DNA of 64,000 nucleotides from Chryseobacterium fluminis. GTDB lineage: Bacteria > Bacteroidota > Bacteroidia > Flavobacteriales > Weeksellaceae. Positions 43,452-55,690 of this stretch are shown here, piece by piece. Positions within the stretch are counted from its first letter, which is position 1. Each line of letters opens with the position of its first letter. Under the pieces are notes generated by a model, which saw nothing but the letters and a program-made list of their open reading frames with translations, was not told where the DNA came from and ran no database searches. The stretch is from NCBI RefSeq assembly GCF_026314945.1, contig NZ_CP111121.1, positions 4,278,001-4,342,000 of the forward strand, read 5' to 3'. Both the position numbers and the translations under genes were made by a program.

Positions 43452-45908
43452 TTATTTTTTAATAAACTTTTCTGTGATTGTCTTATCTTTTGTCGATAAT
43501 CTGATCATATAATTTCCTTTGGGAAGTTCAGAAACATTCACCGAGTAATCTTGTACACTTACAGATTTTAAAACCCTTCCCGCTGCATCATAGATTTCAG
43601 CTTTTATCACAGGATCTTTCGATTTGATGAATAAAACATCCTGTACAGGATTAGGATAAACAGAAATTATATTGTTTTGTATTGTTGCTTCTGCTGTTGC
43701 CAGTACATTTTGGATCGTAGTCGTATACGTATTGGTAATGATCGGGAAATTGTAATCAAAATAAATTTTAGCGGTATTGCTGAAACTGTCGCCGGTATTC
43801 AGCGTAGATTTTGTTTTGATTTTAAACGAAATATAACCGTCATTATCTGCATCATTAAAAGGAAGCTGTATGTTTTCAAAAATAAACTCTGCTGTATTTC
43901 CTGAAATTTTCGTGTTAAATTGATGACTGGCAGTAAGAGGAACCAGGGTTGATACATCAAATTTTGCAGCATCAATTTCGTCTTTTACCACAATATTCTG
44001 CGCATTTGCTGTTCCCGTATTTTCAAACCTGATCAGGTAATGAACATAATCACCGACTTTAGCCTGTGAGATTGAAGCTCCTTCAAGACAGGTTTTATCA
44101 TTCGGATCAAAAGAATTAACCACGGTCTGGTTCAGTGTGAAAATATTATCGGCAGGGGTTTCATCGGCAGCACCCGTGATCTGGGCAGTGTACTGAAGAA
44201 GATCTCCACCATTTAGGGAAGGCGTGGCAGTGGGAGTATTGAGTTTGAACGTCACCATGATTTCTTTGGATTCCAGAGGGAGAAGATTGGCAAAACTCCA
44301 GTTCAGTACTCCGGTTGACTGAGAGCCCGGAGATAAAGTGGATGTCATATAGTTCATGACATCATCATTATAATTAAATGCAATTGTTCCCGACTGGGCA
44401 TTTGTTCCTTTGTTTCTGTATACAATCTTGTATTTCGCGTCAAATCCCGGACTTGCCACTGTTACCGGAATGATAACAGCTTCAAGATCGTTATGTAATC
44501 CGTTGGCCGTAAGGCAGAAATTCTGATTCAGCGGGCTCGCCTGCGTTGGGAAATTGGCAATCACCTGGGCTGGTGAAACCGTAAAATAAGCAGGATTCTC
44601 GATGACAGGTTTTATCGTATGTGTTCCTGCCTGTAACGGAATCGAATAATTTCCGGAACTGTTGGCAATCACACTGCCGGAATTGTTTCCGCTGGTAATA
44701 CTGAATTTTTGAAATGCCTTATTAAGATCATTCGTATCACAGCCATTATTGTTACTGTCATACTTAGTATTTCCAAGAACAGTGTAGAACGTTCCGCCTG
44801 GAGTAAATGAACAGTAGGTCGTAGCCTGATAAGTAGAATAAAAAAACGGAGCATTGGTAATCATATTCTGGAAAGTCGCCAGTTCACTGTCATCACAGCA
44901 GATTACCAGGTTGGGATTATACGCTACATTGGTAGAGGTACTTAGTTTACCGTTCTTCAGATTCAGGAAACTCATTCCATTTGTAGCGCAGTTGATGCTG
45001 TAAAACTCCGGGTTTTGAGACAAATCCAGCGACTGAATCGAATTATTATGACAATCCAGTAGTATTAACTGAGGATATATAGAAAGATTAAGATGGGTCA
45101 GAAGATTATTGTTACAATAGATCATTCTCATATCCGGACATCCCGGGGCACTCAGGCTTGTCAAATGATTTTCACCGCAATACAGAACCCGCAGATTGGT
45201 CTGATTCTGAATATTCAGTGTAGACAGGTTATTTTTGGTGACGTCAATGATCTGCATATTCGCATTGGTAAAATTAATAGACGAAAGCAGAGGATTGTTT
45301 TTAAGATAAAAAACAAAAATATTCTGAAGATTGGAAGCATCGAACGTTGTAAGCTGAGTATTCTCAATATCCAGTTCTTCAATTTGGGTGGATCCGGAAA
45401 TATTGACACTGGTCAGAGGGCTGTTAAAAAGATACAGTGTCTTTAAGTTCGGTCTGTTCTGTAAGTCAAGTGTGGTGATGGCTGTATTCGTAAAATGAAC
45501 TCTGTTTAACTGGTTACAGTTGGTAATATTAAGAGCACTCAGCTGAGTCGTTCCGTCAAGCATCAATTGTCCCAGTTTTGTATTAGAACTTAGATTAAGT
45601 GAGGTGAGACTGTTCCCCGAAATCTCCAGTGCTCCTAAATTTGTAAAGCCCGCGATTCCGGTAAGGTCAGCGATCCCGCCTCCGTAAAGCCTCAGTATCC
45701 CGACCTGTAAAGCTTCCGATACTTCAATTTCGCCATTATTATTGGTGTCAATCTTGATATTAAAATTACCCGAACTGGTAGAAGCAATACCGTTTGTGGT
45801 GTCCGCAGCGAGAAGCTTGGCTTTGAAGTTGGCATCAGGAATATTGATGATTTGCGACTGAAACACCGCAAAGATCATCAAAGAGACGATGAAGTAGATT
45901 TTTTTCAT
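43452..45908 (-). CDS. Leucine-rich-repeat T9SS cargo protein, copy 1
   Basis: 818 residues. Signal peptide (MKKIYFIVSLMIFAVFQSQ), then roughly 300 residues of irregular leucine-rich repeats (LTSLNLSSNTKLGQLML-like units), a CCDD motif, a DSNNNGCD stretch, beta-sandwich modules with a conserved NSFDPNDKTC and VHYLIRFENTGTA, and at the end a type A sorting domain (SVYPNPVQDVLFIKS to EKFIKK). Such proteins pass the inner membrane by Sec and leave through the type 9 secretion system, being anchored or released outside. LRR parts usually bind other molecules; adhesion is possible. A paralogue lies directly upstream at 46135-48744. Confidence 0.85.
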   Translation of the reverse strand: MKKIYFIVSLMIFAVFQSQIINIPDANFKAKLLAADTTNGIASTSSGNFNIKIDTNNNGEIEVSEALQVGILRLYGGGIADLTGIAGFTNLGALEISGNSLTSLNLSSNTKLGQLMLDGTTQLSALNITNCNQLNRVHFTNTAITTLDLQNRPNLKTLYLFNSPLTSVNISGSTQIEELDIENTQLTTFDASNLQNIFVFYLKNNPLLSSINFTNANMQIIDVTKNNLSTLNIQNQTNLRVLYCGENHLTSLSAPGCPDMRMIYCNNNLLTHLNLSIYPQLILLDCHNNSIQSLDLSQNPEFYSINCATNGMSFLNLKNGKLSTSTNVAYNPNLVICCDDSELATFQNMITNAPFFYSTYQATTYCSFTPGGTFYTVLGNTKYDSNNNGCDTNDLNKAFQKFSITSGNNSGSVIANSSGNYSIPLQAGTHTIKPVIENPAYFTVSPAQVIANFPTQASPLNQNFCLTANGLHNDLEAVIIPVTVASPGFDAKYKIVYRNKGTNAQSGTIAFNYNDDVMNYMTSTLSPGSQSTGVLNWSFANLLPLESKEIMVTFKLNTPTATPSLNGGDLLQYTAQITGAADETPADNIFTLNQTVVNSFDPNDKTCLEGASISQAKVGDYVHYLIRFENTGTANAQNIVVKDEIDAAKFDVSTLVPLTASHQFNTKISGNTAEFIFENIQLPFNDADNDGYISFKIKTKSTLNTGDSFSNTAKIYFDYNFPIITNTYTTTIQNVLATAEATIQNNIISVYPNPVQDVLFIKSKDPVIKAEIYDAAGRVLKSVSVQDYSVNVSELPKGNYMIRLSTKDKTITEKFIKK

Positions 45909-46084
45909 GTAGTTATTAGTTGAATTATTTCAATGAGCAAAAATAAATTAATAAATGTATACTTCAATACATAATTTACTAAATATTCATCATAGTGGAA
46001 TAATGTTAATCTCATCTTCAAATAATGCCCGTCTGTACTCATATTTTACGAATAATGCCTGTCGATTGTTATACAATCTGAAAT

Positions 46085-46111
46085 AAAAAGACTGCCTTTG
46101 CAGACAGTCTT
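46085..46111 (-). terminator. Terminator of the second LRR/T9SS gene
   Basis: AAGACTG (46088-46094) pairs with CAGTCTT (46105-46111), followed by T-rich sequence on the minus strand. Confidence 0.72.
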
Positions 46112-46134
46112 AATTTTGGTAATATTATTCAAAT

Positions 46135-48744
46135 TTATTTTTTTATAAACTTTTCAATGATTGTCTGATCTTTCGTGGATAATCTGATTATATAATTTCC
46201 TTTAGCAAGTTCAGAAACATTTACCGAGTGATCTTTTACGCTTACAGATTTTAAAATTCTTCCTGCTGCATCGTAAATTTCAGCTTTGATTACCGGGTCT
46301 TTTGATTTGATGAATAAAATATCCTGTACCGGGTTCGGATAAACAGAAACTGCATTGGCTTTGCTGTTTATTTCAGCTGTTGCCAATACATTCTGAACAT
46401 TTGTCGTATAGGTATTGGTGATAATCGGAGCATTGTAATCGAAATAAATGTTGGCTGTATTGCTGAAGCTGTCGCCGACAGCTAAAGTAGATTTTGTCTT
46501 CATCTTAAATGAAACATAGCCGTCATTATCTGCATCATTAAATGGAAGCTGAATGTTTTCAAAGATAAATTCTACCGTATTCGGATTTGTAATTCTTGTG
46601 ACAAAATTGTGACTTCCGTGTAATGCAACCAAACTCGAGATATCAAATTTTGACGTGTCAATCACATCTTTCACAACGATATTTCTGGCGTTGGCAGTTC
46701 CTGTATTTTCAAATCGGATTAAATAATGAACATAATCTCCCACCTTTGTCTGGGTAATGAAGGTTCCTTCCAGACAGGTTTTGTCATTCGGGTCGAAGGA
46801 ATTGACTACAGTCTGGTTCAAAGTAAAAATATCATCCGAAGGAGTTTCATCCGTTGCCCCGTTTACCTGTGCCGTATAATGAAGAACATCGTTACCGTTT
46901 AAAGGCGGCGTAGCAGTAGGCGTATTTAATTTGAACGTTGTGATGATCTCTTTTTGTTCAAAAGGAAGCAGATTGACAAAATTCCAGGTTAAAATTCCGG
47001 TAGATTGTGTATTAGGAGCTACGGTAGCGGTCAGGAAATTCATCAGGTCGTCGTTAAAATTCAAAACAATACTTCCAGATTGCAGACCCGTTCCTTTATT
47101 TTTGTAAATGATTTTATATTCTGCATCAAAACCTGGGGCTGCAGCAGTCACCGGAATGATCATAACTTCCAGATCATTATGGTTCCCGTTGGCTGAGATA
47201 CAGAAATTCTGTGACAGCGGACTGCTTTGTGCCGGAAAATCTGCGGTCACGCTCACTGGTGAAACCGTAAAATAAGCAGGATTCTCAAGGATCGGGGTTA
47301 CGGTATGAGAACCTGCTCCCACAGCAATAGAATGATTTCCTGAACTATTGGCAATTAAACCCGCAGACACTGTCCCGTTATCAATACTGAACTTCTGAAA
47401 AGCTTTATTCATGTCATTAACATCACAGCCATTGTTATTGCTGTCATATTTTGTGTTTCCCTGGATCGTATAGAAAGTTCCGCCCGGTACAAAAGAACAG
47501 TAAGAATTAATCACCAGGTTATTATAACCATAGGTATTGGCCATGCTTGATATATAACTTACTTTGTCATCATCACAACAGATAAACTTCAATTGAGGAA
47601 GATTGTTGATGCTGATATTTCCCGGAGGATTTGGAGTGCCGCTTTTTATGTTAATATTTTGTAAATTAGGGTTGTAACCACAGTCTAAATTCCAGAGTAG
47701 GGGATTATGACTGACGTCCAGCGACTGAAGCAGGTTTTTGGTGCACTGCAGTTGGGTAAGGGCCGTATTTTGGCTCAGATCTAACGTCTGAAGCTTGTTC
47801 TCGTCACATCTCAGTAGCTGTAATGAACCTAAAGACGAAGTATTTATTGTACTGAAATTATTCTTAAACAGATCTAAAATTACCAGGCTTGGAAGATTAT
47901 TGGCAGTTAAGCCCGTAAGAATATTGTTGTAATTCAGGACCAGTCTCTGGAGAGCCGCGCAATTAGTGGCACTTACCGCACTTAAGCCAGGATTATTGGA
48001 ACATTCAAGTTTCCAGAGTTCAGGAAGGTTCGCTACATTTATACTTGAAATACCACAACTGGATACCGAAATCGAATAAAGCTTAGTAGAACCCTGAAAA
48101 TTGATATTCTGCAGCTGACTATTGCTCAAAAGATTTACATTCTTAAGATTTGCTAGGTTTGATAAATTAAGATTGGTAATCTTTGTGGCCTGTATAGAAA
48201 GGCCTACCAGGGCAGGACAATTCGTAACATCCAGCTGATTGAGGTTTCCACCGAATAAAGTTATATTTTTCAGTGAAGGGGAAGCCAGATTTAAAGAAGT
48301 AAGCGCTGAACCACTGGAGATGCTTAAATTCTCAAGAATCGAACAATTGGTAATATCCAGTGTTGTTAAATTATTCATGGCCTGAATCGTCAGATAATTC
48401 AGAGCGCTCATTCCGCTTACATTGACAGTGTTCGCTCCGATACCGAATAAGGTAAGGCTGCTGAGATTGGAAAAACTCTGAATTCCTGTAAGATCATTGA
48501 TCATTGTAGAAGATCCTGAAATGGTAAGGAATTTAACATTGGCCGCTTCCGACACTTCTATTTCTCCATTGCTGTTGGCGTCAATTTTGATGTACTGCCC
48601 GGCGCTGTTTGAAGCGATCTGGTTATTGGTAGTGGTGTTGGCAGATAAAAGTTTCGCCTTAAAGGTAGGATCAGGAATATTCACAATCTGCGCCTGATAC
48701 ACAGCAAAGATCACCAGGAAGATGACGAAGTAGATTTTTTTCAT
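46135..48744 (-). CDS. Leucine-rich-repeat T9SS cargo protein, copy 2
   Basis: 869 residues, the same layout as its neighbour: signal peptide, EVSEAANVKFLTI, LRR region (longer, about 350 residues), FICCDDDKV, DSNNNGCDVNDMNKAFQKFS, NSFDPNDKTCLEG and the type A sorting tail. The C-terminal 450 residues are nearly identical between the two copies, while the LRR parts differ in number and sequence. This looks like duplication with the binding part diversified. Secreted by T9SS; ligand unknown. Confidence 0.85.
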   Translation of the reverse strand: MKKIYFVIFLVIFAVYQAQIVNIPDPTFKAKLLSANTTTNNQIASNSAGQYIKIDANSNGEIEVSEAANVKFLTISGSSTMINDLTGIQSFSNLSSLTLFGIGANTVNVSGMSALNYLTIQAMNNLTTLDITNCSILENLSISSGSALTSLNLASPSLKNITLFGGNLNQLDVTNCPALVGLSIQATKITNLNLSNLANLKNVNLLSNSQLQNINFQGSTKLYSISVSSCGISSINVANLPELWKLECSNNPGLSAVSATNCAALQRLVLNYNNILTGLTANNLPSLVILDLFKNNFSTINTSSLGSLQLLRCDENKLQTLDLSQNTALTQLQCTKNLLQSLDVSHNPLLWNLDCGYNPNLQNINIKSGTPNPPGNISINNLPQLKFICCDDDKVSYISSMANTYGYNNLVINSYCSFVPGGTFYTIQGNTKYDSNNNGCDVNDMNKAFQKFSIDNGTVSAGLIANSSGNHSIAVGAGSHTVTPILENPAYFTVSPVSVTADFPAQSSPLSQNFCISANGNHNDLEVMIIPVTAAAPGFDAEYKIIYKNKGTGLQSGSIVLNFNDDLMNFLTATVAPNTQSTGILTWNFVNLLPFEQKEIITTFKLNTPTATPPLNGNDVLHYTAQVNGATDETPSDDIFTLNQTVVNSFDPNDKTCLEGTFITQTKVGDYVHYLIRFENTGTANARNIVVKDVIDTSKFDISSLVALHGSHNFVTRITNPNTVEFIFENIQLPFNDADNDGYVSFKMKTKSTLAVGDSFSNTANIYFDYNAPIITNTYTTNVQNVLATAEINSKANAVSVYPNPVQDILFIKSKDPVIKAEIYDAAGRILKSVSVKDHSVNVSELAKGNYIIRLSTKDQTIIEKFIKK

Positions 48745-48842
48745 GTATTATTAGTTGAGTTATTGTTTTTTTATCAATGAGCAAAAATAAGCCATTGAAA
48801 TGCAATTCCAATGGCTTAATGTGTTAAATATTTTCAGAAATT

Positions 48843-50882
<2,040 letters not shown>

Positions 50883-51014
50883 CTAATGTCATTTAAAAAA
50901 TATGGGAATTAAATATTTTGAGAATATTAAAAACACGTAACATATTCCAATAAACTGATTATCCATAGGATAAATCACGTGTTTAAATTTATTTAACATA
51001 ATGTTATAATTTAA

Positions 51015-51071
51015 TTTAAAAAATGTTAAAATTCACGTAAACGGGAACGGTAGGAAGTAGCGATACCTTTG
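51015..51071 (+). promoter_or_regulatory. Promoter of the TonB receptor with 28-bp shared operator
   Basis: TACCTTTG at 51064-51071 is the -7 box. At 51015-51042 lies TTTAAAAAATGTTAAAAT followed by five bases and TAAAC. The same pattern (TTTAA-A/T-AAATGTTAAAAT-N5-TAAAC) occurs at 55691-55718 before the susC -7 box. The gap between operator and -7 box is 21 and 20 bp. TTAA-like elements recur with 10-11 bp spacing, as in direct-repeat sites of OmpR/PhoB-type regulators. Confidence 0.6.
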
Positions 51072-51091
51072 CGCTCAGCTAATTTGAAGAT

Positions 51092-54000
51092 ATGAGAAAA
51101 GTAAAGATTGTACTGGGATTGTTATTTCTGAGTTTTGGAACCCTGGCGTATGCACAGACGACGCAGGCTTCGATCACAGGAAGAGTGACAAGCGCTGGGA
51201 ATGCAGCCCGGGAAAAGGTTAAAGTAACGATTATCAATGAATCGACAGGTTTTAAAACCGAAACCGAGACCAACTCCAAAGGAGAATATATTTTTAAAGA
51301 AATCCCTTTGGGCGGTCCCTATACCGTGATCGCGAATGACGAACGAAAAGAAGGCTATAACGTTAACTTCGGAGATCAGGTTACCGTAAACATGAATTTG
51401 GGGGACGGCAAAGAAAAAGCCATTGAAGAAGTCGTGGTCACCGGAAATCTGAAAAATAAAATCGGAAACCTCGGTGCCGCAACTGCTATTACTGCAAAAA
51501 ATATCGGAATTCTGCCGGTCAACGGAAGAAATTTCACCAACCTTACAGAACTTTCACCTTTAAGCGGTAAAGGGGGAAACCTGTCGGGACAGCTGGGTTC
51601 TTCCACCAACTTTACCATTGATGGGATGACAGCGAAAAATCCTACTTCAGCAGGATCTACAACAAGCCGGAGCGGTGCGCCGTATTCCATCTCGATTGAA
51701 GCGGTGCGCGAATTTAAAATTACCACCAATCAGTATGACGTGACGCTGGGAAGAAGCGGGGGAGGAACCATAAGCGCCGTAACCAAATCGGGAACCAACA
51801 AATTCTCCGGAAGTGCCTGGGAATATTTGAGAACCAACTGGCTTTCGAGTCCCTACGATATCCGTGGAAATAAAAGAACCAATGATTTCTCAACTTCGCA
51901 GTTCGGATTTTCATTAGGCGGGCCGGTCATCAAAAATAAATTACACTTTTTTGTTGCCTGGGATCATCAGCTGGATTCAAGACCATTGCTGATTGCGGAT
52001 ATCAAGTCAAAAGAAGATGAGCTGAGACTCAATACCACTACTGAAACGCTAAACCAGTTCCTGAATATTGCAAGAGCAAAATATGGAGTCGGAAATACCC
52101 CGCAGTTCGGTGCATTTGACAAAGTGAGAAATTCTGATGCAGCCTTTTTACGTTTAGACTGGCAGATTAACGACAAACATTTACTGACTTTAAGGAACAA
52201 CTTTACCTACGACCTGAATAAAAACGGACTGGGAGACAATACTTCCATCAATTTCTTCGAATCGTATGGAACCGACAAAAACATGGATAACAGCCTGTTG
52301 CTGACCCTGAGATCGAATATAAAACCGAATATCACCAATGAACTAAAAGCCCAGTATCTGTATACCTTTCAGGACAGTTATCAGAACAGCGAACTGGGGC
52401 ATCCCGTGCCGAGAGCGATCGTGGAAAATGTGATTTCGAGTGTCGGAGCAACGAATATTCAGATCGGGGGACACCGTTTCGCGCAGGAAAGTTTCAGAAA
52501 TAATGTATTACAGCTGGTAGATAATTTATATTATAATACAGATAAGGTAAAATATACTTTCGGAGCAGATATCATGTATACCAAAGCCAGATCGGTATAT
52601 GGAAGTGAGGTAAACGGAAGGTTCCATTTCAGGGAAAATGCAACCAATCCCAGCCCTTTTTTCAATTTCGAAAATCTGACGCCCTACAGGTTTTACCGAG
52701 AAGTTCCTCTTATGGATGATCCTTCTGTAAAATCCAATATCTGGAATGTCGGTTTCTATGGACAGTTTCAGACAAAAATCGCCAGAGGACTGGATTTAAT
52801 GGCGGGGCTGCGACTGGACTACGGAGGATATCCGAAAGCGCAGTTTAATCAGAAATTATATGATGAAATGGGAATCCGGACGGATAATCAGATCAAATCA
52901 TTTGTGATTCAGCCAAGATTCCAGTTCGAATGGAATATGAATGAAGGCAACAAAGATTTCCTGAAATTCGGAGCCGGAATCTTCTCTTCCGATATCAATA
53001 ATTATATGGTGATCAATAACCTGGTCTTTGACGGAAACCACTTGGCGACAGTGGATGTCAATCCTACCCAGATCGGTCTTACGCCGGACTTCAACAGCTA
53101 CAGAGATGATTACGGAACAGTGCCGACGCTTCCCCAATATCAGCTTCCGACCATTAACTATACCGGAAAAGATGCGAAAATCCCGATTGTCTACAAAGCC
53201 AATATTTCCTATACCCATTTCTTCAACGAGAGATTCAGGGCAGGAATTGCAGGTTATATGGCATTAGGAAGAAACAATTATTTCTATTACGACAGAAATA
53301 TGAAAGCAGATCCTTTCTTTACCCTTGCCAATGAAGGAGGAAGAGGTGTTTTTGTTCCGGTGACTGCTATAAATGCCAACGGAACGCTGGACTGGAAAGC
53401 AGGAAGAATCAATCCGAATTTCGGTAGGGTTCTTGAGCTGGTGAGTGATGGCAAAGTAAATCAGTTCTCCTTCGTGGTAGATACCAGTTACCGTTATTGG
53501 AAAGACGGTGAAATTACGGCAAGTTATACCTGGTCCGATATCAGGGATAATACTTCTTACAACGGAAACGTAGCCAACTCGGCAACATTATCGACTTTGG
53601 TGCAGAGTGACCCGAGAGACCTGAGGATGTCCTACTCAGACAACCAGTTCAGAAATAAAGTAGTGCTTTACGGAAATTCGCCTACCATTGCAGGATTTAC
53701 GGTAGGAATAAGATATTCGGGAATCGGAGGCACGCGCTTCTCATTAACTGCAGGAGGAAATGTAAACGGCGATTTTGTTGATTCTAATGACCTGGCCTAC
53801 ATCTTCCCGAATCTTACCCAGACCTTACTTGATAATCCGGAAGCAGGGCAGGCCCTGAAAGATTATATTACCGAAAATAATAACAGAGTGGCAGAGCGTA
53901 ATGGCGGTAAAAACGCATTTTATGGCGTCTGGGATGTCCGTGTAGCCAAAAAAATCAAGTTTGAAAAGATCGGGGCTTTTGAATTGTCTGTTGATATTTT

Positions 54001-54187
54001 CAACGTCGCCAACTTACTGAATAAGGAATGGGGCGTTAATAAATCGTATAACAATGCGTCACTGTACAGGATTACAGGATTTGATCCGGTAGCCAAAGAA
54101 TTTAAATACAATCTCAATAACAGTGGTTTACAGCCATTGGGAGGAAATCCGTATCAGATTCAGATCGGGGCGAAGTACAGTTTTTAA
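51092..54187 (+). CDS. TonB-dependent receptor with carboxypeptidase-like N-domain
   Basis: 1031 residues. Signal peptide to YAQ, then a CarboxypepD_reg-like domain (about 25-105: ASITGRVTSAGN, NSKGEYIFKEIPLGGPYTV), a plug with EEVVVTG and VNGRNFTNLTELSP, and a large beta-barrel ending in an aromatic residue (IGAKYSF). The plug resembles Oar-type receptors (NFTIDGM, SGSAWEYLRT, FGFSLGGPVIKNKLHFFVAWD). It moves a substrate across the outer membrane using TonB. A GDPD gene follows 62 bp downstream without a clear terminator, suggesting a phosphodiester substrate; inference. Confidence 0.88.
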   Translation: MRKVKIVLGLLFLSFGTLAYAQTTQASITGRVTSAGNAAREKVKVTIINESTGFKTETETNSKGEYIFKEIPLGGPYTVIANDERKEGYNVNFGDQVTVNMNLGDGKEKAIEEVVVTGNLKNKIGNLGAATAITAKNIGILPVNGRNFTNLTELSPLSGKGGNLSGQLGSSTNFTIDGMTAKNPTSAGSTTSRSGAPYSISIEAVREFKITTNQYDVTLGRSGGGTISAVTKSGTNKFSGSAWEYLRTNWLSSPYDIRGNKRTNDFSTSQFGFSLGGPVIKNKLHFFVAWDHQLDSRPLLIADIKSKEDELRLNTTTETLNQFLNIARAKYGVGNTPQFGAFDKVRNSDAAFLRLDWQINDKHLLTLRNNFTYDLNKNGLGDNTSINFFESYGTDKNMDNSLLLTLRSNIKPNITNELKAQYLYTFQDSYQNSELGHPVPRAIVENVISSVGATNIQIGGHRFAQESFRNNVLQLVDNLYYNTDKVKYTFGADIMYTKARSVYGSEVNGRFHFRENATNPSPFFNFENLTPYRFYREVPLMDDPSVKSNIWNVGFYGQFQTKIARGLDLMAGLRLDYGGYPKAQFNQKLYDEMGIRTDNQIKSFVIQPRFQFEWNMNEGNKDFLKFGAGIFSSDINNYMVINNLVFDGNHLATVDVNPTQIGLTPDFNSYRDDYGTVPTLPQYQLPTINYTGKDAKIPIVYKANISYTHFFNERFRAGIAGYMALGRNNYFYYDRNMKADPFFTLANEGGRGVFVPVTAINANGTLDWKAGRINPNFGRVLELVSDGKVNQFSFVVDTSYRYWKDGEITASYTWSDIRDNTSYNGNVANSATLSTLVQSDPRDLRMSYSDNQFRNKVVLYGNSPTIAGFTVGIRYSGIGGTRFSLTAGGNVNGDFVDSNDLAYIFPNLTQTLLDNPEAGQALKDYITENNNRVAERNGGKNAFYGVWDVRVAKKIKFEKIGAFELSVDIFNVANLLNKEWGVNKSYNNASLYRITGFDPVAKEFKYNLNNSGLQPLGGNPYQIQIGAKYSF

Positions 54188-54249
54188 CAATTAAATATTA
54201 TCTTTATCTAAAAGTTTCACGGCTTTTATATTAATTATCTAATTATATT

Positions 54250-54996
54250 ATGAAAAATTTTATCTTAGGGTTAGCAGTTTTAAGTACAGTTGCAATGAAG
54301 GCACAAACCCAGATTGTTGCGCACAGGGGATACTTCCAGTCGCAGCCTCCGACAACGGAAAATTCAATTAAATCATTAGAAAATGCCCAGAAATTAAAGA
54401 TTTATGGGGCGGAATTTGATGTAAGAATGACAAAAGACGACGTCTTAGTAATTAACCACGATGAGCATCACGGGAAAATGGAAATTTCAGAAACCGATTT
54501 TAAAGAACTCGAAAAGCTGAAATTATCCAACGGAGAAAAATTTCCTACCCTGAAAGATTACCTGAAGCAGGGCAAAAATGATGCTGATCTGGCATTGATT
54601 ATTGAGATCAAACCGGCAAAGACAAAAGAAAAAGAAGATGAACTGGTCGCAAAAACCATTAAAATGGTGAAGGATATGAAGCTTGATTCTAAAAGTCAGT
54701 TTATTTCTTTCAGTCTGAATATCTGCAAAGAAATCAAAAAAACAGAGCCGAAATTCAAAGTGCAGTACCTAAAAGGAGAATTGTCGCCGGAGCAGATCAA
54801 AAACGAAGGTCTGGACGGGTTAGACTATCACTACAGTATTTATCAGAAAAATCCAACCTGGATTGCAGAAGGAAATGCGCTGGGTCTCATAACCAATGCC
54901 TGGACGGTGAATGACCCTGAAGTATTTGATGAGCTGAAGAAACAGAAAATCGGTTTTGTGACCACCAATATTCCGGATCAGCTGAAAAACAGATAA
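54250..54996 (+). CDS. Secreted glycerophosphodiester phosphodiesterase
   Basis: 248 residues. Signal peptide (MKNFILGLAVLSTVAMKAQ). The TIM-barrel GDPD motifs are IVAHRGY (His25), then ENSIKSLENA, GAEFDVRMTKDDVLVINHD with further metal ligands, and IIEIKP. It splits glycerophosphodiesters into glycerol 3-phosphate and an alcohol in the periplasm. It is behind the TonB receptor gene and ends in a hairpin terminator. With the metallophosphoesterase at 60223 it could recover phosphate from lipid-derived or teichoic-acid-like material. Confidence 0.92.
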   Translation: MKNFILGLAVLSTVAMKAQTQIVAHRGYFQSQPPTTENSIKSLENAQKLKIYGAEFDVRMTKDDVLVINHDEHHGKMEISETDFKELEKLKLSNGEKFPTLKDYLKQGKNDADLALIIEIKPAKTKEKEDELVAKTIKMVKDMKLDSKSQFISFSLNICKEIKKTEPKFKVQYLKGELSPEQIKNEGLDGLDYHYSIYQKNPTWIAEGNALGLITNAWTVNDPEVFDELKKQKIGFVTTNIPDQLKNR

Positions 54997-55029
54997 TTGT
55001 ATGATTATTTAGGTCTTTATATATTATTT

Positions 55030-55058
55030 AACCTGTCTCATTGGAGGCAGGTTTTTAT
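55030..55058 (+). terminator. Terminator after the GDPD gene
   Basis: 8-bp stem 55030-55037 with 55046-55053 (AACCTG with CAGGTT plus two inner pairs, one G-T), followed by a T tract. Confidence 0.75.
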
Positions 55059-55152
55059 TTGAGTTAACCGGAGCAATATCGGTTTTATGCAGGGAGAAGA
55101 TGAATAGGTTCCCAATTATCACATACCGACTTATTTTGAGCAAAGAAACTTC

Positions 55153-55560
55153 CCGTCAGTTCGATTTTTCGCAGCAAAACGAAGAAAAATGGTATCGAGA
55201 ACCGGTGAGCGACAAACAGCTAGTATTACTCCACTCAAAACTTCTCGATACGGTTTTTCAAACCTACCCGAAGTGACGAATGTAAAATAATACCCTATAA
55301 ATTCACTCCGTCGGTTCGAGTGATTTTTCGCAGCAAAACGAAGAAAAATGGTATCGAGAACCGGTGAGCGACAAACAGCTAGTATTACTCCACTCACAAC
55401 TTCTCGATACGGTTTTTCAAACCTACTCGAAATGACGAAAGTGAAATTGCAAAACCCACTCCGTCAGTTCGAGTGATTTTTCGGAGCAAAGCGTAGAAAA
55501 ATTGTATCGAGAACCGGTGAGCGACAAACAACTATTATTACTCCATTCAAAACTTTTCAG
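55153..55560. repeat. Tandem array of ~154-bp repeat units
   Basis: Units begin with CCGTC-GTTCGA at 55153, 55308 and 55461, i.e. periods of 155 and 153 bp; the third copy is cut short at about 55560. Each unit contains GTATCGAGAA and, about 45 bases later, its reverse complement TTCTCGATAC; the flanks CGTCAGTTCGAG and CTCGAAATGACG also pair. So each unit is itself a nested palindrome, like dispersed intergenic repeats of flavobacteria. No gene inside; the ORF that reads through it on the minus strand is an artefact of the repeats. Confidence 0.85.
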
Positions 55561-55690
55561 CGAAAGACAATAAAGGTACACAAATATGATATGCTGTCCA
55601 TATTAAAAAGTGTTCATTATTTTAAACGGTTACTAATCAAACGAGTGTGTATATTCGTTAAAATTAAATTAATACGGCGTTTAATATTTC

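Noticed and set aside
45990..46075. Short direct repeat AATAATGCC-GTC between the two LRR genes
   Set aside because: Only about ten bases, two copies, AT-rich context; not distinguishable from chance.
55131..55397. 88-codon minus-strand ORF with a repeated SGVILAVCRSPVLDT segment
   Set aside because: The internal repeat comes from the 154-bp tandem DNA repeats; no sign of protein-level selection.
55153..55560. Tandem repeats considered as a CRISPR array
   Set aside because: Units of about 154 bp are similar along their whole length, with no short repeat/unique spacer alternation and no cas genes.
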